DNA of 64,000 bases, taken from the NCBI RefSeq assembly GCF_004521985.1, contig NZ_SBHZ01000009.1, forward strand, positions 62,001 to 126,000, written 5' to 3'. The position numbers and the translations under genes were made by a program. Each line of letters begins with the position of its first letter. The first letter of the stretch is position 1. The stretch comes from Ectopseudomonas khazarica (lineage in GTDB: Bacteria > Pseudomonadota > Gammaproteobacteria > Pseudomonadales > Pseudomonadaceae). Of this stretch, positions 11,401-21,255 are shown one piece after another. Below the pieces are notes generated by a model. The model was not told the DNA's origin, did not search any database, and saw nothing but the letters and a program-made list of their open reading frames with translations.

Positions 11401-12280
11401 GGTCCTTGAGGGTCACCGCTTCACGCTTGGCCCGACCGCCCACCAGCTCGGGCGCATGCAGGCGCAGCGCAGCTTTATCAAGGGCCAGCCCACGCCCTTG
11501 CAGCCAGAGTTCGCCACCGGCCTGCAGACGCTGCACCTGCCAGTCGCCCAGCAGCGACTTGGGCAACCACGTTGCCCAGTCACTCTGCGGCAGGCTCAGG
11601 TAGAGCTCGGACTCCGTCTCGCGCCAGGTCTCGGGCTGCATGCGCGTGCGCAGCCGCAGGGCGACCGGCTGGCCGTCGGGGAGCAGCAGGCGGCCGTCGA
11701 GGCGCTGCCGGTTGCTGCCGTAGCTCAGGCTCAGATTGACGTAGCTGAGCAGCAACGGTTCCTGATCGAGCGGCTGCAGCACCACGCGACTGTCGAACAG
11801 GCTGACCCGCCGCACCGCCTGCAACTGCCGCAACAGCTGCTCGACATCCATCTGCCGCTCGCTGCGCTGTGGCCAACCCTGCAGATGCCAGCGACCCTCG
11901 CTGTCCTGCTGCAGGTTCAGCTGCAAACCGTCGAATTGCAGGTGGGCGATGCGGGGCTGGCGTGCCAGCAGGCTGGCCAGCACATCGGGCATCAGTTGTA
12001 CGCGCTCCAGGCTCAGCCCGTCGTCCTCTGCGCCCAGGCGCACGTCGTGCGCCAGCAGCACCGGGGAGAACCCCTGCCAGCGCCCTTCGAGCCGGCCGAT
12101 ACGCACGGGCACACCCAGCTGCGCGCTGGCCTTGTCCTCCAGTTCGAGGCGGTACTCGGCCACCAGCGGCACCAGCTCGCGCCCCAGGCTGACGTACAGC
12201 GCCGCCAGCACCAGCAGCGCGGCAAGGACACCCAGCCCCCAGCGCAGCAAGGTGGTGAACAGGCGCACCAGGCCGTTCAC
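8459..12280 (-). CDS. yhdP: YhdP-like AsmA-family inner-membrane protein
   Basis: A 1273-residue protein with one N-terminal membrane anchor (residues about 9-30, LLRWGLGVLAALLVLAALYV) and a long periplasmic beta-rich body, including the DUF3971 region and an AsmA-like C-terminus (ITLTGPSSNLELNGNLDMRNERIDA). Members such as E. coli YhdP, TamB and YdbH are thought to form hydrophobic bridges carrying phospholipid to the outer membrane. The start codon is GTG at 12280, 17 bp after the rng stop. The opposite strand is also open for over 4 kb, a base-composition artefact of this codon usage. Confidence 0.92.
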   Translation of the reverse strand: MNGLVRLFTTLLRWGLGVLAALLVLAALYVSLGRELVPLVAEYRLELEDKASAQLGVPVRIGRLEGRWQGFSPVLLAHDVRLGAEDDGLSLERVQLMPDVLASLLARQPRIAHLQFDGLQLNLQQDSEGRWHLQGWPQRSERQMDVEQLLRQLQAVRRVSLFDSRVVLQPLDQEPLLLSYVNLSLSYGSNRQRLDGRLLLPDGQPVALRLRTRMQPETWRETESELYLSLPQSDWATWLPKSLLGDWQVQRLQAGGELWLQGRGLALDKAALRLHAPELVGGRAKREAVTLKDLAFNAFFEHDEQGMRGQIDSLAMTHGEQRIGELHLNLKQLDGGETDERWALTADRLDLAAWAPLVQALAPMPDAAHDALVALAPVGVVNNLLLDYYPQHQGAERLRFAANLQQVGVQAYHGAPAAENVSGSVSGNLFKGELRLNSENFALHLNELFPKPWRYRHAQARLSWDWSEAGLTLYSPYMRVDGEEGQVAGDMLIRLLRDPEAEDYMDLRVGLRDGDAAFTEKYLPSLSPGMSPELDHWLKTAIRAGHVEEGYFQYQGSLHKGAPLAARSLSLFFKVRDAELAFQPGWPSLRDGAGEVLIEDDAVRVRLQQGRLLDSQVTDVAANIPLLHDGKAPHLYLDGDVQSSLSDAIKLLQEAPLGTSQIFAGWQGEGPLAGRLQLDIPLHKGDAPVVVVDFATEGARLKLPNPDLQLSKVKGAFRFDSAAGLSSPDVRGEVFGRQVRGKISAEGSRGQARTLFDLRGQVQVDTLNNWLNGPQALPVSGLLPYRLRLTLDGDDSQLRVDSNLLGVNVALPAPFGKGAEQEAYADWRMTLSGKERRYWADYRGLASLNLAAPPTALAEGRGELMLGGAPARLPTSQGLRVRGRLAELDLDAWKQFIADHPLKVDADSQRLFRSAQLDIGRFKGFGQEVEQLAVGLERESQGWALQLDSALASGRVVLADAEGVPIQVDLQHVSLPAPAVDTLTSDDAPDPLAGVDPRQIPALDIRIDRVQRGDKVLGAWSLKVRPEAQGVRFDDLDLDLRGLKIGGSAGWRGTPGNLQSWYKGRLHGEDLGQVLKAWDFAPSVTSERFRLDVDGNWPGSPAWFSLKRFSGNLDPSLRSGQFVEVQGSAQALRVFGLLNFNSIGRRLRLDFSDLLGKGLSYDRVKGNLQATDGLFVTHEPITLTGPSSNLELNGNLDMRNERIDAKLLVTLPVTNNLPLAALIVGAPAIGGALFVVDKLLGDKVARFASVQYDVDGPLQDPKISFDKPFEKPQ

Positions 12281-12297
12281 CTCAGCGCTCGCGGCGC

Positions 12298-13755
12298 TCA
12301 GAGCAGCACCACATCGTACTGTTCCTGGGAATACATGGTTTCCACCTGGAACTTGATGGTGCGGCCGATGAAGGCTTCGAGATCGGCGACGTTGCCCGAC
12401 TCTTCATCGAGCAGGCGGTCGACGACCTTCTGGTTCGCCAGCACCCGGTAGCTTTCCGCCTGGTAGGCCCGCGCCTCGCGCAGGATCTCGCGGAAGATCT
12501 CGTAGCAGATGGTCTCGGGAGTCTTCAACTTGCCGCGCCCCTGGCAGGCGCTGCACGGCTCGCAGAGAATCTGCTCGAGGCTCTCGCGGGTGCGCTTGCG
12601 GGTCATCTGCACCAGGCCCAGCTCGGTGATGCCGATGATGTTGGTCTTGGCGTGATCACGCTCCAGCTGTTTCTCCAGGGTGCGCAGCACCTGGCGCTGG
12701 TGCTCCTCGTCCTCCATGTCGATGAAGTCGATGATGATGATCCCGCCCAGGTTGCGCAGGCGCAGCTGGCGGGCGATGGCCGTGGCCGCTTCCAGGTTGG
12801 TCTTGAAGATGGTCTCTTCGAGGGTGCGATGGCCGACGAAGGCGCCGGTATTGACGTCGATGGTGCTCATCGCCTCGGCGGGGTCGACCACCAGATAGCC
12901 GCCGGACTTCAGCGGCACCTTGCGCTCGAGCGCGCGCTGGATCTCGTCTTCGACGCCATATAGGTCGAAGATCGGCCGCTCGCCGGGGTAATGTTCCAGG
13001 CGGTCGGCAATCTCCGGCATCAGCTCGGCGACGAACTGAGTGATCTTCTGGAAGGTCTCGCGCGAGTCCACGCGAATCTTCTCGGTTCGCGGGCTGACCA
13101 GGTCACGCAGCGTGCGCAGTGCCAGCGACAGGTCCTCGTAGATCACCGAGGGCGCCTTGGCGGTCTGCACCTGCGCGGAAATCTGATCCCACAGGCGCCG
13201 CAGGTAGCGGATGTCGATGAGGATCTCGTCGGCACCAGCCCCCTCGGCGGCCGTGCGCAGAATGAAGCCGCCGGCCTCCTCGATTCCCTCGGCGGCCACG
13301 CAGTCGGCCACCACCTGCTTGAGACGGTCGCGCTCGGCTTCGTCCTCGATCTTCAGGGAAATACCGACGTGGCTGGTGCGCGGCATGTACACCAGGTAGC
13401 GCGACGGAATCGACAGCTGAGTGGTCAGGCGCGCGCCCTTGCTGCCGATCGGGTCCTTGGTCACCTGCACCACCAGGCTCTGGCCTTCGTGCACCAGCGC
13501 GCTGATCGGCTCGATCGCGGCGCCCTCGCGGGTGGAGATCTCCGAGGCATGGATGAACGCGGCACGTTCCAGGCCGATGTCGACGAAGGCCGCCTGCATG
13601 CCGGGCAGCACGCGCACCACCTTGCCCTTGTAGATGTTGCCGACGATGCCACGCTTCTGCGTACGCTCGACGTGCACTTCCTGCAGCACACCGTTTTCCA
13701 CTACGGCCACACGCGATTCCATCGGCGTGATGTTGATCAGAATCTCTTCGCTCAT
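12298..13755 (-). CDS. rng: Ribonuclease G
   Basis: A 485-residue RNase E/G family endonuclease that matures the 16S rRNA 5' end and degrades mRNAs. It has an N-terminal S1 domain (GNIYKGKVVRVLPGMQAAFVDIG), the catalytic DNase I-like part with Asp residues in DVNTGAFVGHR and IIDFIDMEDEEHQRQVL, and the zinc-link cysteines CEPCSACQGRG. The length fits RNase G rather than RNase E because the C-terminal scaffold is absent. It follows maf and precedes yhdP, the conserved mreBCD-maf-rng-yhdP order. Confidence 0.95.
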   Translation of the reverse strand: MSEEILINITPMESRVAVVENGVLQEVHVERTQKRGIVGNIYKGKVVRVLPGMQAAFVDIGLERAAFIHASEISTREGAAIEPISALVHEGQSLVVQVTKDPIGSKGARLTTQLSIPSRYLVYMPRTSHVGISLKIEDEAERDRLKQVVADCVAAEGIEEAGGFILRTAAEGAGADEILIDIRYLRRLWDQISAQVQTAKAPSVIYEDLSLALRTLRDLVSPRTEKIRVDSRETFQKITQFVAELMPEIADRLEHYPGERPIFDLYGVEDEIQRALERKVPLKSGGYLVVDPAEAMSTIDVNTGAFVGHRTLEETIFKTNLEAATAIARQLRLRNLGGIIIIDFIDMEDEEHQRQVLRTLEKQLERDHAKTNIIGITELGLVQMTRKRTRESLEQILCEPCSACQGRGKLKTPETICYEIFREILREARAYQAESYRVLANQKVVDRLLDEESGNVADLEAFIGRTIKFQVETMYSQEQYDVVLL

Positions 13756-13843
13756 GCATCCATCCTGGTGATCATGCCGGCCGGACCATAACGCCGCCCC
13801 GCGGACTCAAGCTTTCGGGAATCGCTGGAAACGCCCCGCGTTT

Positions 13844-14446
13844 CTACACGCCCCCTTGCGCCGGCAACTGCCAGCAGGCAATACCGAACTGGCCAAGCAT
13901 CTCGGCAGTTTCGCACAGCGGCAGCCCCACCACCGCCGAATAACTGCCCTGCACACGGTTGACGAACACCGCCGCCAGGCCCTGGATACCATAACTGCCG
14001 GCCTTGTCGCAGGGCTCGCCACTGGCCCAGTAGGCCGCGATCTCCGCCTCACCGAGGGTGCGGAAACTCACCTCGCTGCTCACCACCCGGGACGACTCCC
14101 GCCCGGCACCCACCAGGGCGACTGCGGTCATGACCTGATGGCTGCGACCGGACAAACTCAAGAGCATCTCGCGGGACTCGGCGAAGTCGGCCGGCTTGCC
14201 GAGAATGCGCCCATCCAGCACCACCGCCGTATCGGCCCCCAGGACCACGGCATCGGCCCGCTCGCCCAGGGCACGCAGCCCCGCACGCGCCTTTTCCAGC
14301 GCCAGGCGCTCTACATAGACTGCAGCAGGCTCGGCTGGCAACGGGGTTTCATCTATCGAGGCGATTTGCGTGACACATGGCACAGCGATCTGGGCCAGCA
14401 GTTCACGCCGACGGGGCGAAGCGGAGGCCAGGAACAGCTCGGCCAT
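13844..14446 (-). CDS. maf: Maf/YhdE nucleoside triphosphate pyrophosphatase
   Basis: A 200-residue Maf-family housecleaning enzyme that hydrolyses non-canonical dTTP/UTP-type nucleotides to monophosphates. It has the signature [12 protein letters not shown] at the N-terminus, the catalytic [18 protein letters not shown] loop and [31 protein letters not shown] at the C-terminus. Association with mre genes and the YhdE-like sequence favour the dTTPase/UTPase subtype. Start ATG 14446 fits the family; an open frame upstream overlaps mreD and is not credible. It lies 49 bp after the mreD stop. Confidence 0.93.
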   Translation of the reverse strand: MAELFLASASPRRRELLAQIAVPCVTQIASIDETPLPAEPAAVYVERLALEKARAGLRALGERADAVVLGADTAVVLDGRILGKPADFAESREMLLSLSGRSHQVMTAVALVGAGRESSRVVSSEVSFRTLGEAEIAAYWASGEPCDKAGSYGIQGLAAVFVNRVQGSYSAVVGLPLCETAEMLGQFGIACWQLPAQGGV

Positions 14447-14495
14447 GCGGGTATCTCCGTTGGCGAACCGCGACCAGCCGTGCGGCGGGCCGCGC

Positions 14496-14984
14496 TCAGT
14501 TGACGTTGAGGCGCAGGTGCAGACCACGCAGGATGGCGCAGATCCACGGCCAGAGCAGGGCACTGACCAGCGCCGGCAGGATGAAGGCCAGGGTCGGCGG
14601 CCGACTGCCGGTCAGCGCATTGAGCCACAGCTGAACCAGCTGGGCCAGACCGAACACCACCATCAGCACCATGCTCTGCTGCCACATGGGAAACATGCGC
14701 AGACGCTGGTGCAGGCTCAGCACCAGGAAGGTGATCAACGTCAGGATCAGCGCGTTCTGCCCCAGCAACGTGCCGAACAGCACGTCCTGCGCCAGGCCCA
14801 GAACCCAGGCGGTGGTCATGCCGACACGGTGCGGCAGGGCCAGCACCCAGTAGGTCAGCACCAGCGCGACCCACAGCGGGCGGCCGATCTGCATGAACTC
14901 GGGCAACGGCGAAACACTGAGTAACAAACCCAGGGCGAGACTGAGCCAGATCACCCAGCCATTGCGAGGCTGCACGCCAACCAT
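14496..14984 (-). CDS. mreD: Rod shape-determining protein MreD
   Basis: A 162-residue integral membrane protein with about five hydrophobic helices ([49 protein letters not shown]). MreD is part of the elongasome linking the MreB cytoskeleton to periplasmic wall synthesis. Its start overlaps the mreC stop by one base (TGATG), so translation is coupled. The gene is poorly conserved in sequence but unambiguous by position and the [14 protein letters not shown] segment. Confidence 0.92.
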   Translation of the reverse strand: MVGVQPRNGWVIWLSLALGLLLSVSPLPEFMQIGRPLWVALVLTYWVLALPHRVGMTTAWVLGLAQDVLFGTLLGQNALILTLITFLVLSLHQRLRMFPMWQQSMVLMVVFGLAQLVQLWLNALTGSRPPTLAFILPALVSALLWPWICAILRGLHLRLNVN

Positions 14985-15967
14985 CAGTTCGTCTCCTCTG
15001 CGCCAGCGTCCGCAGCCGGCACCTGCCCGTCCGCGGGTGCCTGCTCGCCCTGTCGCGCCTGCTCGGCCTCACGGTCGGCGGCTTCCTGCGCCACGGCGGA
15101 GTCGTTGGCGCGCTGTTCGGGGGTACGCCGGTCGGAAAACACCAGCAGCAGATAGCGGCTGCGATTGAGCGCCGCAGTGGGCACCGCGCGAACGATGGCG
15201 AACGGCTGGCCGGAGTCATGGATCACTTCCTTGACCGTGGCCACCGGATAGCCCGCCGGGAAGCGCTGGCCCATGCCGGAGCTGACCAGCAGATCGCCTT
15301 CCTTGATGTCCGCGGTATCCGCCACGTGGCGCAGCTCCAGGCGCTCGGGGTTGCCGGTGCCGACGGCAATGGCGCGTAGGCCGTTGCGATTGACCTGCAC
15401 CGGAATGCTGTGGGTGTTGTCAGTGAGCAGCAGCACCCGCGAGGTGTAGGGCATGATCTCGACCACCTGGCCCATCAGGCCACGGGCATCGAGCACCGGC
15501 TGGCCGAGGAACACGCCGTCCTTCTCGCCCTTGTCGATGAGAATGCGGTGGGTATAGGGGTTGGGGTCGACGCCGATCAGCTCGCTGACCAGTACTTCGT
15601 CATCCACCAGTGCGGCGGAGTTGAGCAATTCGCGCAGGCGCACGTTCTGCTCGGTGAGGGCCGCCAGCTTCTGCAGGCGGCGCTGCAGCAGCAGGGCCTC
15701 GGCCTTGAGCTTCTCGTTCTCGGCCATCAGCTCGCTGCGCGAGGAAATCTGCTGGGTCGCGCCATCCCAGGCCCGCACCGGCAGGTCCGCCAGCCAGTAG
15801 AACGGTGTCAGCACCAGGCCCATCTGACTGCGCACCGGCTTGAGCGCCTCGAAGCGGGCATCCACCACCATCAGCGCAGCCGACAGCACCGCCAGCACCA
15901 GCAGGCGGATGCCCAGCGAAGGACCTTTGGCGAAGAGCGGCTTAATGACCTGCTCCTTGTGCGCCAC
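14984..15967 (-). CDS. mreC: Rod shape-determining protein MreC
   Basis: A 327-residue bitopic protein with a short cytoplasmic tail, one transmembrane helix (LGIRLLVLAVLSAALMVVD), a coiled coil (ENEKLKAEALLLQRRLQKL) and a periplasmic beta-barrel core (LIGVDPNPYTHRILIDKGEKDGVFLGQPVL). It ends in an acidic, Ala/Gln-rich tail from about residue 290 that is longer than in E. coli and typical of pseudomonads. MreC scaffolds PBP2/RodA with MreB. It follows mreB after 131 bp and overlaps mreD. Confidence 0.95.
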   Translation of the reverse strand: MAHKEQVIKPLFAKGPSLGIRLLVLAVLSAALMVVDARFEALKPVRSQMGLVLTPFYWLADLPVRAWDGATQQISSRSELMAENEKLKAEALLLQRRLQKLAALTEQNVRLRELLNSAALVDDEVLVSELIGVDPNPYTHRILIDKGEKDGVFLGQPVLDARGLMGQVVEIMPYTSRVLLLTDNTHSIPVQVNRNGLRAIAVGTGNPERLELRHVADTADIKEGDLLVSSGMGQRFPAGYPVATVKEVIHDSGQPFAIVRAVPTAALNRSRYLLLVFSDRRTPEQRANDSAVAQEAADREAEQARQGEQAPADGQVPAADAGAEETN

Positions 15968-16098
15968 GAGGGCGGAAAGCGCGCGAATTCATGCGAAGGG
16001 CAAACCGATCTGGCGAAGGTTGAGGCGAGTGTACTGCAATGCTCGAATATGCGCGTGCCGCCCGGAGGCGGCACGACAGCGAGCCCCACGACAGGCGC

Positions 16099-17148
<1,050 letters not shown>

Positions 17149-17372
17149 CTAGGCAACGCGTGGGTAAAAAAGTGCGGCAAACTCTAACAACGGCAGGGAT
17201 TTTGAGCAAGGCGGCAATATGGTAGATTGCCTGTTTTTCCGGGCCTTGTAGCTGCACATCGCGGCCTTTGACCGCCGGCTCGCGACATCCGTTCCCTACA
17301 GGCGACGCGGGATGCCCGAGCGCAGCAATTGGCAGACACCCGCCCCGTCACACTTCCACTGGAGACCCCCCA

Positions 17373-17660
17373 ATGGCGCTTGAACGCTCCGAGGTGGAAA
17401 AAATCGCCCACCTGGCCCGCCTGGGCCTGAATGACGGCGATATTCCGCAAACCACCGAGACCCTGAACAACATCCTCGGCCTGATCGACCAGATGCAGGC
17501 CGTCGACACCCAGGGCATCGACCCCCTGGCCCACCCGCTGGAAGCCACCCAGCGCCTGCGCGCCGACGTGGCCACCGAGGGCAATCAGCGCGACGCCTAC
17601 CAGGCCATCGCCCCGGCCGTGGAAAGCGGCCTGTACCTCGTGCCGAAAGTCATCGAATAA
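17373..17660 (+). CDS. gatC: Asp/Glu-tRNA amidotransferase subunit C
   Basis: A 95-residue GatC subunit that stabilises GatA-GatB in the complex converting Glu-tRNA(Gln) and/or Asp-tRNA(Asn) to the amidated forms. [19 protein letters not shown] and the central [14 protein letters not shown] are family hallmarks. The start at ATG 17373 follows GGAG 9-12 nt upstream; the longer open frame upstream is non-coding leader. First gene of gatCAB. Confidence 0.95.
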   Translation: MALERSEVEKIAHLARLGLNDGDIPQTTETLNNILGLIDQMQAVDTQGIDPLAHPLEATQRLRADVATEGNQRDAYQAIAPAVESGLYLVPKVIE

Positions 17661-17673
17661 GGAAAGGGCTGAC

Positions 17674-19125
17674 ATGCATCAACTGACCCTGGCCGAGATC
17701 GCCAAGGGCCTCGAGGCCAAGCGATTCTCCGCCGAAGAACTGACCCGCAGCCTGCTGGCGCGCATCGAGCAGCTCGATCCGCAGCTCAACAGCTTCATCA
17801 CCGTCACGCCCGAACAGGCGGTCGCCCAGGCCCAGGCCGCCGACGCCCGCCGTGCCGCTGGCGAGAACGGCGCCCTGCTCGGTGCGCCGATCGCGCACAA
17901 GGACCTGTTCTGCACCGAAGGCGTGCTGACCACCTGTGCCTCGAAGATCCTCACCGGCTTCAAGGCGCCGTACAACGCCACCGTGGTCGAGAAACTGGCC
18001 GCCGCCGGCGCTGTCACCCTCGGCAAGCTGAACATGGACGAATTCGCCATGGGCTCGGCCAACGAATCCAGCCACTACGGCCCGGTGAAGAACCCCTGGG
18101 ACACCAGCCGTGTACCGGGCGGTTCCTCGGGCGGTTCGGCGGCTGCGGTCGCCGCACGCCTGCTGCCGGCCGCCACCGGCACCGACACCGGCGGCTCGAT
18201 CCGCCAGCCGGCGGCGCTGACCAACCTCACCGGGATCAAGCCGACCTACGGCCGCGTCTCGCGCTGGGGCATGATCGCCTACGCCTCCAGCCTCGACCAG
18301 GGCGGCCCGCTGGCCCGCACCGCCGAAGACTGCGCGCTGCTGCTCGGCGCCATGGCCGGTTTCGACGCCAAGGACTCCACCAGCGTCGACCAGCCGGTGG
18401 ATGACTACCTGGCCGCCCTCGCCCAGCCGCTGGCCGGCCTGCGCATCGGCCTGCCGAAGGAATACTTCGGCGCCGGCCTCGACGCGCGCATCGGCGAGAA
18501 GGTGCTGGCCGTGGTCGAGGAGCTGAAGAAGCTTGGCGCCAGCGTCAAGGACATCAGCCTGCCCAACCTGCAGCATGCGATCCCGGCCTACTACGTGATC
18601 GCCCCGGCGGAAGCCAGTTCCAACCTGTCGCGTTTCGACGGTGTGCGCTTCGGCTACCGCTGCGAGAATCCGCTCAACCTCGAAGACCTGTACAAGCGTT
18701 CGCGCGGCGAAGGCTTCGGTGCGGAAGTGAAACGCCGCATCATGGTCGGCACCTATGCGCTGTCGGCCGGCTACTACGACGCCTACTACATCAAGGCGCA
18801 GCAGATTCGCCGCCTGATCAAGAACGACTTCGTCGCTGCCTTCAATGACGTCGACATGATCCTCGGCCCGACCACGCCGAACCTGGCATGGAAACTCGGC
18901 GAAAAAGGTGGCGACCCGGTGTCGGCCTACCTCGAGGACATCTACACCATCACCGCCAACCTCGCCGGCATCCCCGGCCTGTCGATGCCAGCCGGCTTCG
19001 TCGATGGCCTGCCGGTGGGCGTGCAGCTGCTCGGCAACTACTTCCAGGAAGGTTGCCTGCTCAACATCGCGCATCAGTACCAGCAGGTGACTGACTGGCA
19101 CAGCCAAGCACCGAGCGGCTTCTAG
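17674..19125 (+). CDS. gatA: Asp/Glu-tRNA amidotransferase subunit A
   Basis: A 483-residue amidase-signature enzyme that releases ammonia from glutamine for the transamidation done by GatB. The Ser-cisSer-Lys triad is visible: Lys in [11 protein letters not shown], and the two serines in [13 protein letters not shown] and [14 protein letters not shown]. Length and start are standard. It begins 13 bp after gatC and is followed 110 bp later by gatB, the gap being occupied by a palindromic repeat. Confidence 0.97.
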   Translation: MHQLTLAEIAKGLEAKRFSAEELTRSLLARIEQLDPQLNSFITVTPEQAVAQAQAADARRAAGENGALLGAPIAHKDLFCTEGVLTTCASKILTGFKAPYNATVVEKLAAAGAVTLGKLNMDEFAMGSANESSHYGPVKNPWDTSRVPGGSSGGSAAAVAARLLPAATGTDTGGSIRQPAALTNLTGIKPTYGRVSRWGMIAYASSLDQGGPLARTAEDCALLLGAMAGFDAKDSTSVDQPVDDYLAALAQPLAGLRIGLPKEYFGAGLDARIGEKVLAVVEELKKLGASVKDISLPNLQHAIPAYYVIAPAEASSNLSRFDGVRFGYRCENPLNLEDLYKRSRGEGFGAEVKRRIMVGTYALSAGYYDAYYIKAQQIRRLIKNDFVAAFNDVDMILGPTTPNLAWKLGEKGGDPVSAYLEDIYTITANLAGIPGLSMPAGFVDGLPVGVQLLGNYFQEGCLLNIAHQYQQVTDWHSQAPSGF

Positions 19126-19153
19126 GCCATGGCGCAGCCATGCAGCCTTTTCC

Positions 19154-19199
19154 CCTCTCCCATTCATGGGAGAGGATGGCGCGCAGCGCCGGGAGAGGG
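19154..19199. repeat. CCTCTCCC hairpin repeat between gatA and gatB
   Basis: A perfect 10-bp inverted repeat CCTCTCCCAT/ATGGGAGAGG with a 2-nt centre occupies 19154-19175. A further GGGAGAGGG copy lies at 19191-19199. A relative appears at 32243 between dppC and dppD. It is a small dispersed intergenic repeat; within the gatCAB transcript it would form a stable hairpin ahead of the gatB ribosome-binding site. Confidence 0.65.
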
Positions 19200-19235
19200 C
19201 TGGATGACGCCACACAGGATTGAGGAACACTAAAG

Positions 19236-20684
19236 ATGCAATGGGAAACAGTGATCGGGCTGGAGATTCACGCTCAGCTCAGCACCCAATCGAAGATCTT
19301 CTCGGCCAGCGCCACCACTTTCGGCGCCGAGCCCAACACCCAGGCCAGCCTGGTTGACCTCGGCATGCCCGGCACCCTGCCGGTGCTCAATGCCGAAGCG
19401 GTGCGCATGGCCTGCATGTTCGGCCTGGCGATCGACGCCGAGATCGGCGAGCGCAACGTCTTCGCGCGCAAGAACTACTTCTACCCGGACCTGCCCAAGG
19501 GCTACCAGACCAGCCAGATGGATCACCCCATCGTCGGCAAGGGCCACCTGGACATCACCCTCGAAGACGGCACCGTCAAGCGCATCGGCATCACCCGCGC
19601 GCACCTGGAAGAAGACGCCGGCAAGAGCCTGCACGAAGACTTCCACGGCATGAGCGGTATCGACCTCAACCGCGCTGGCACGCCGCTGCTGGAAATCGTC
19701 TCCGAGCCGGACATCCGTTCGGCCAAGGAAGCGGTCGCCTATGTGAAGTCGATTCATGCCCTGGTGCGCTACCTCGGTATCTGCGACGGCAACATGGCCG
19801 AAGGCTCGCTGCGTTGCGACTGCAACGTCTCCGTGCGCCCGAAAGGCCAGGAAGCCTTCGGCACCCGCGCCGAGATCAAGAACGTCAACTCCTTCCGCTT
19901 CATCGAGAAGGCCATCAACCACGAGATTCAGCGGCAGATCGAGCTGATCGAGGACGGTGGCAAGGTGGTCCAGGAAACCCGCCTGTACGACCCGAACAAG
20001 GACGAGACGCGCTCCATGCGCGGCAAGGAAGAAGCCAACGACTACCGTTACTTCCCCTGCCCGGATCTGCTGCCGGTGGTCATCGAACGCAGCTTCCTCG
20101 ATGACCTGCGTGGCCAGCTGCCGGAACTGCCGGTGCAGAAGCGCGAGCGCTTCGAGAGCCAGTTCGCGCTGTCCGCCTACGACGCCAGCGTGCTGAGCGC
20201 CAGCCGCGAGCTGGCCGACTACTTCGAAGCGGTCGAGAAGACCTGCTCCGATGCCAAGCTGTCGGCCAACTGGGTGATGGGCGAGCTGTCCAGCCTGCTG
20301 AACAAGGAAGGCCTGGAAATCGAGCAGTCGCCGGTGTCCGCCGAGCAACTGGGCGGCATGATCCTGCGCATCAAGGACAACACCATCAGCGGCAAGATCG
20401 CCAAGATGGTCTTCGAAGCCCTGGCAGCCGGTGAAGGCACCAGCGCCGACGAGGTGATCGAGAAGAAGGGCCTCAAGCAGGTCACCGACTCCGGCGCCAT
20501 CGAGGCGATGCTAGACGAAGTGCTGGCGGCCAACGCCGAGCAGCTCGAGCAGTACCGCGCAGCGGACGAAGCCAAGCGCGGCAAGATGTTCGGCTTCTTC
20601 GTCGGCCAGGCCATGAAGGCCTCCAAGGGCAAGGCCAACCCGGGCCAAGTGAACGAACTGCTGAAGAAAAAGCTCGAAGGTTGA
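19236..20684 (+). CDS. gatB: Asp/Glu-tRNA amidotransferase subunit B
   Basis: A 482-residue GatB. It binds the misacylated tRNA, phosphorylates the acyl group using ATP and uses GatA-derived ammonia. The N-terminal [20 protein letters not shown] signature, [18 protein letters not shown], and the YqeY-like C-terminal helical domain ending [13 protein letters not shown] are present. A GAGGAA lies upstream of the ATG. The gene ends at a strong terminator at 20703. Confidence 0.97.
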   Translation: MQWETVIGLEIHAQLSTQSKIFSASATTFGAEPNTQASLVDLGMPGTLPVLNAEAVRMACMFGLAIDAEIGERNVFARKNYFYPDLPKGYQTSQMDHPIVGKGHLDITLEDGTVKRIGITRAHLEEDAGKSLHEDFHGMSGIDLNRAGTPLLEIVSEPDIRSAKEAVAYVKSIHALVRYLGICDGNMAEGSLRCDCNVSVRPKGQEAFGTRAEIKNVNSFRFIEKAINHEIQRQIELIEDGGKVVQETRLYDPNKDETRSMRGKEEANDYRYFPCPDLLPVVIERSFLDDLRGQLPELPVQKRERFESQFALSAYDASVLSASRELADYFEAVEKTCSDAKLSANWVMGELSSLLNKEGLEIEQSPVSAEQLGGMILRIKDNTISGKIAKMVFEALAAGEGTSADEVIEKKGLKQVTDSGAIEAMLDEVLAANAEQLEQYRAADEAKRGKMFGFFVGQAMKASKGKANPGQVNELLKKKLEG

Positions 20685-20702
20685 GCCTCGACCCACCGAA
20701 AC

Positions 20703-20728
20703 GACGCCGGGCTTGCCCGGCGTCTTTC
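20703..20728 (+). terminator. Rho-independent terminator of gatCAB
   Basis: A perfect 10-bp GC-rich stem GACGCCGGGC/GCCCGGCGTC with a 2-nt nominal centre is followed by TTTCT. It lies 18 bp after the gatB stop and 18 bp before the ATG of the RlpA-like gene, so that gene probably needs read-through or its own promoter. Confidence 0.8.
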
Positions 20729-20745
20729 TATCTGGAGATACCGCG

Positions 20746-21165
20746 ATGATGACCCGTAGCCCGGATGCAATCCGGGAGCCCGCAACGCCCAGGATTGCAT
20801 CCGGGCTACAGACCTGCGCCTTGCTCGGCGCGCTGGTCCTGCTCGGCGGCTGCTCCACCTTCGGCGGTAGCGGCGGCAGCGAAACCGGCAAGGCCTCCTA
20901 TTATGGCCAGGCGCACCATGGCAAGCGCACCGCCAGTGGCGAGCGCTTCGACCAGCACGCCCTGACCGCCGCGCATCGCACCCTGCCCTTCGGCACACGG
21001 GTACGCGTCACCAACCTGAACAACGAGCGCAGCGTGGTGGTGCGCATCAACGACCGCGGCCCGTTCGTGCGCGGGCGCATCATCGATCTCTCCCGTGCCG
21101 CCGCCGAGCGCCTGGACATGCTGCGTGCAGGCGTGGTGCCGGTTCGGCTTCAAGCGCTGGACTGA
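20746..21165 (+). CDS. RlpA-like septal ring lipoprotein (3D/DPBB domain)
   Basis: A 139-residue lipoprotein with a double-psi beta-barrel RlpA domain ([62 protein letters not shown]). RlpA proteins bind or cleave peptidoglycan glycan strands lacking stem peptides. The His and Asp used by lytic RlpAs are plausible in [27 protein letters not shown] and NDRGP. There is no SPOR domain, so it is a short paralogue of true RlpA. The lipobox is VLLGGC. The start at ATG 20746 follows GGAG. Codons 4-21 come from a 54-bp palindromic repeat inserted in frame, giving an unusually long n-region before the hydrophobic core. Confidence 0.85.
   Translation: MMTRSPDAIREPATPRIASGLQTCALLGALVLLGGCSTFGGSGGSETGKASYYGQAHHGKRTASGERFDQHALTAAHRTLPFGTRVRVTNLNNERSVVVRINDRGPFVRGRIIDLSRAAAERLDMLRAGVVPVRLQALD
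20756..20809. repeat. 54-bp palindromic element inside the RlpA-like signal peptide
   Basis: Perfect 18-bp terminal inverted repeats GTAGCCCGGATGCAATCC (20756-20773) and its complement (20792-20809) enclose an 18-bp centre. The same GTAGCCCGGAT-type end recurs after cueR at 49241. The element is exactly 18 codons long and lies between ACC C and AG ACC. Removing it would leave an uninterrupted frame. Confidence 0.85.
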
Positions 21166-21255
21166 CGAACAATTGGCAACAAATACCTTGCGTAATCTCT
21201 GGCGGACACGGACGCCATCGCTACACTAGCCGCACTTTTTCGGAGCCTCCCTGTA

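Noticed and set aside
8408..12451. A plus-strand open frame of 1347 codons opposite yhdP
   Set aside because: It mirrors the third codon positions of yhdP. The translation is rich in Gln, Arg, Ala and His with no domain, no signal sequence and no ribosome-binding site. yhdP on the minus strand is a clear family member.
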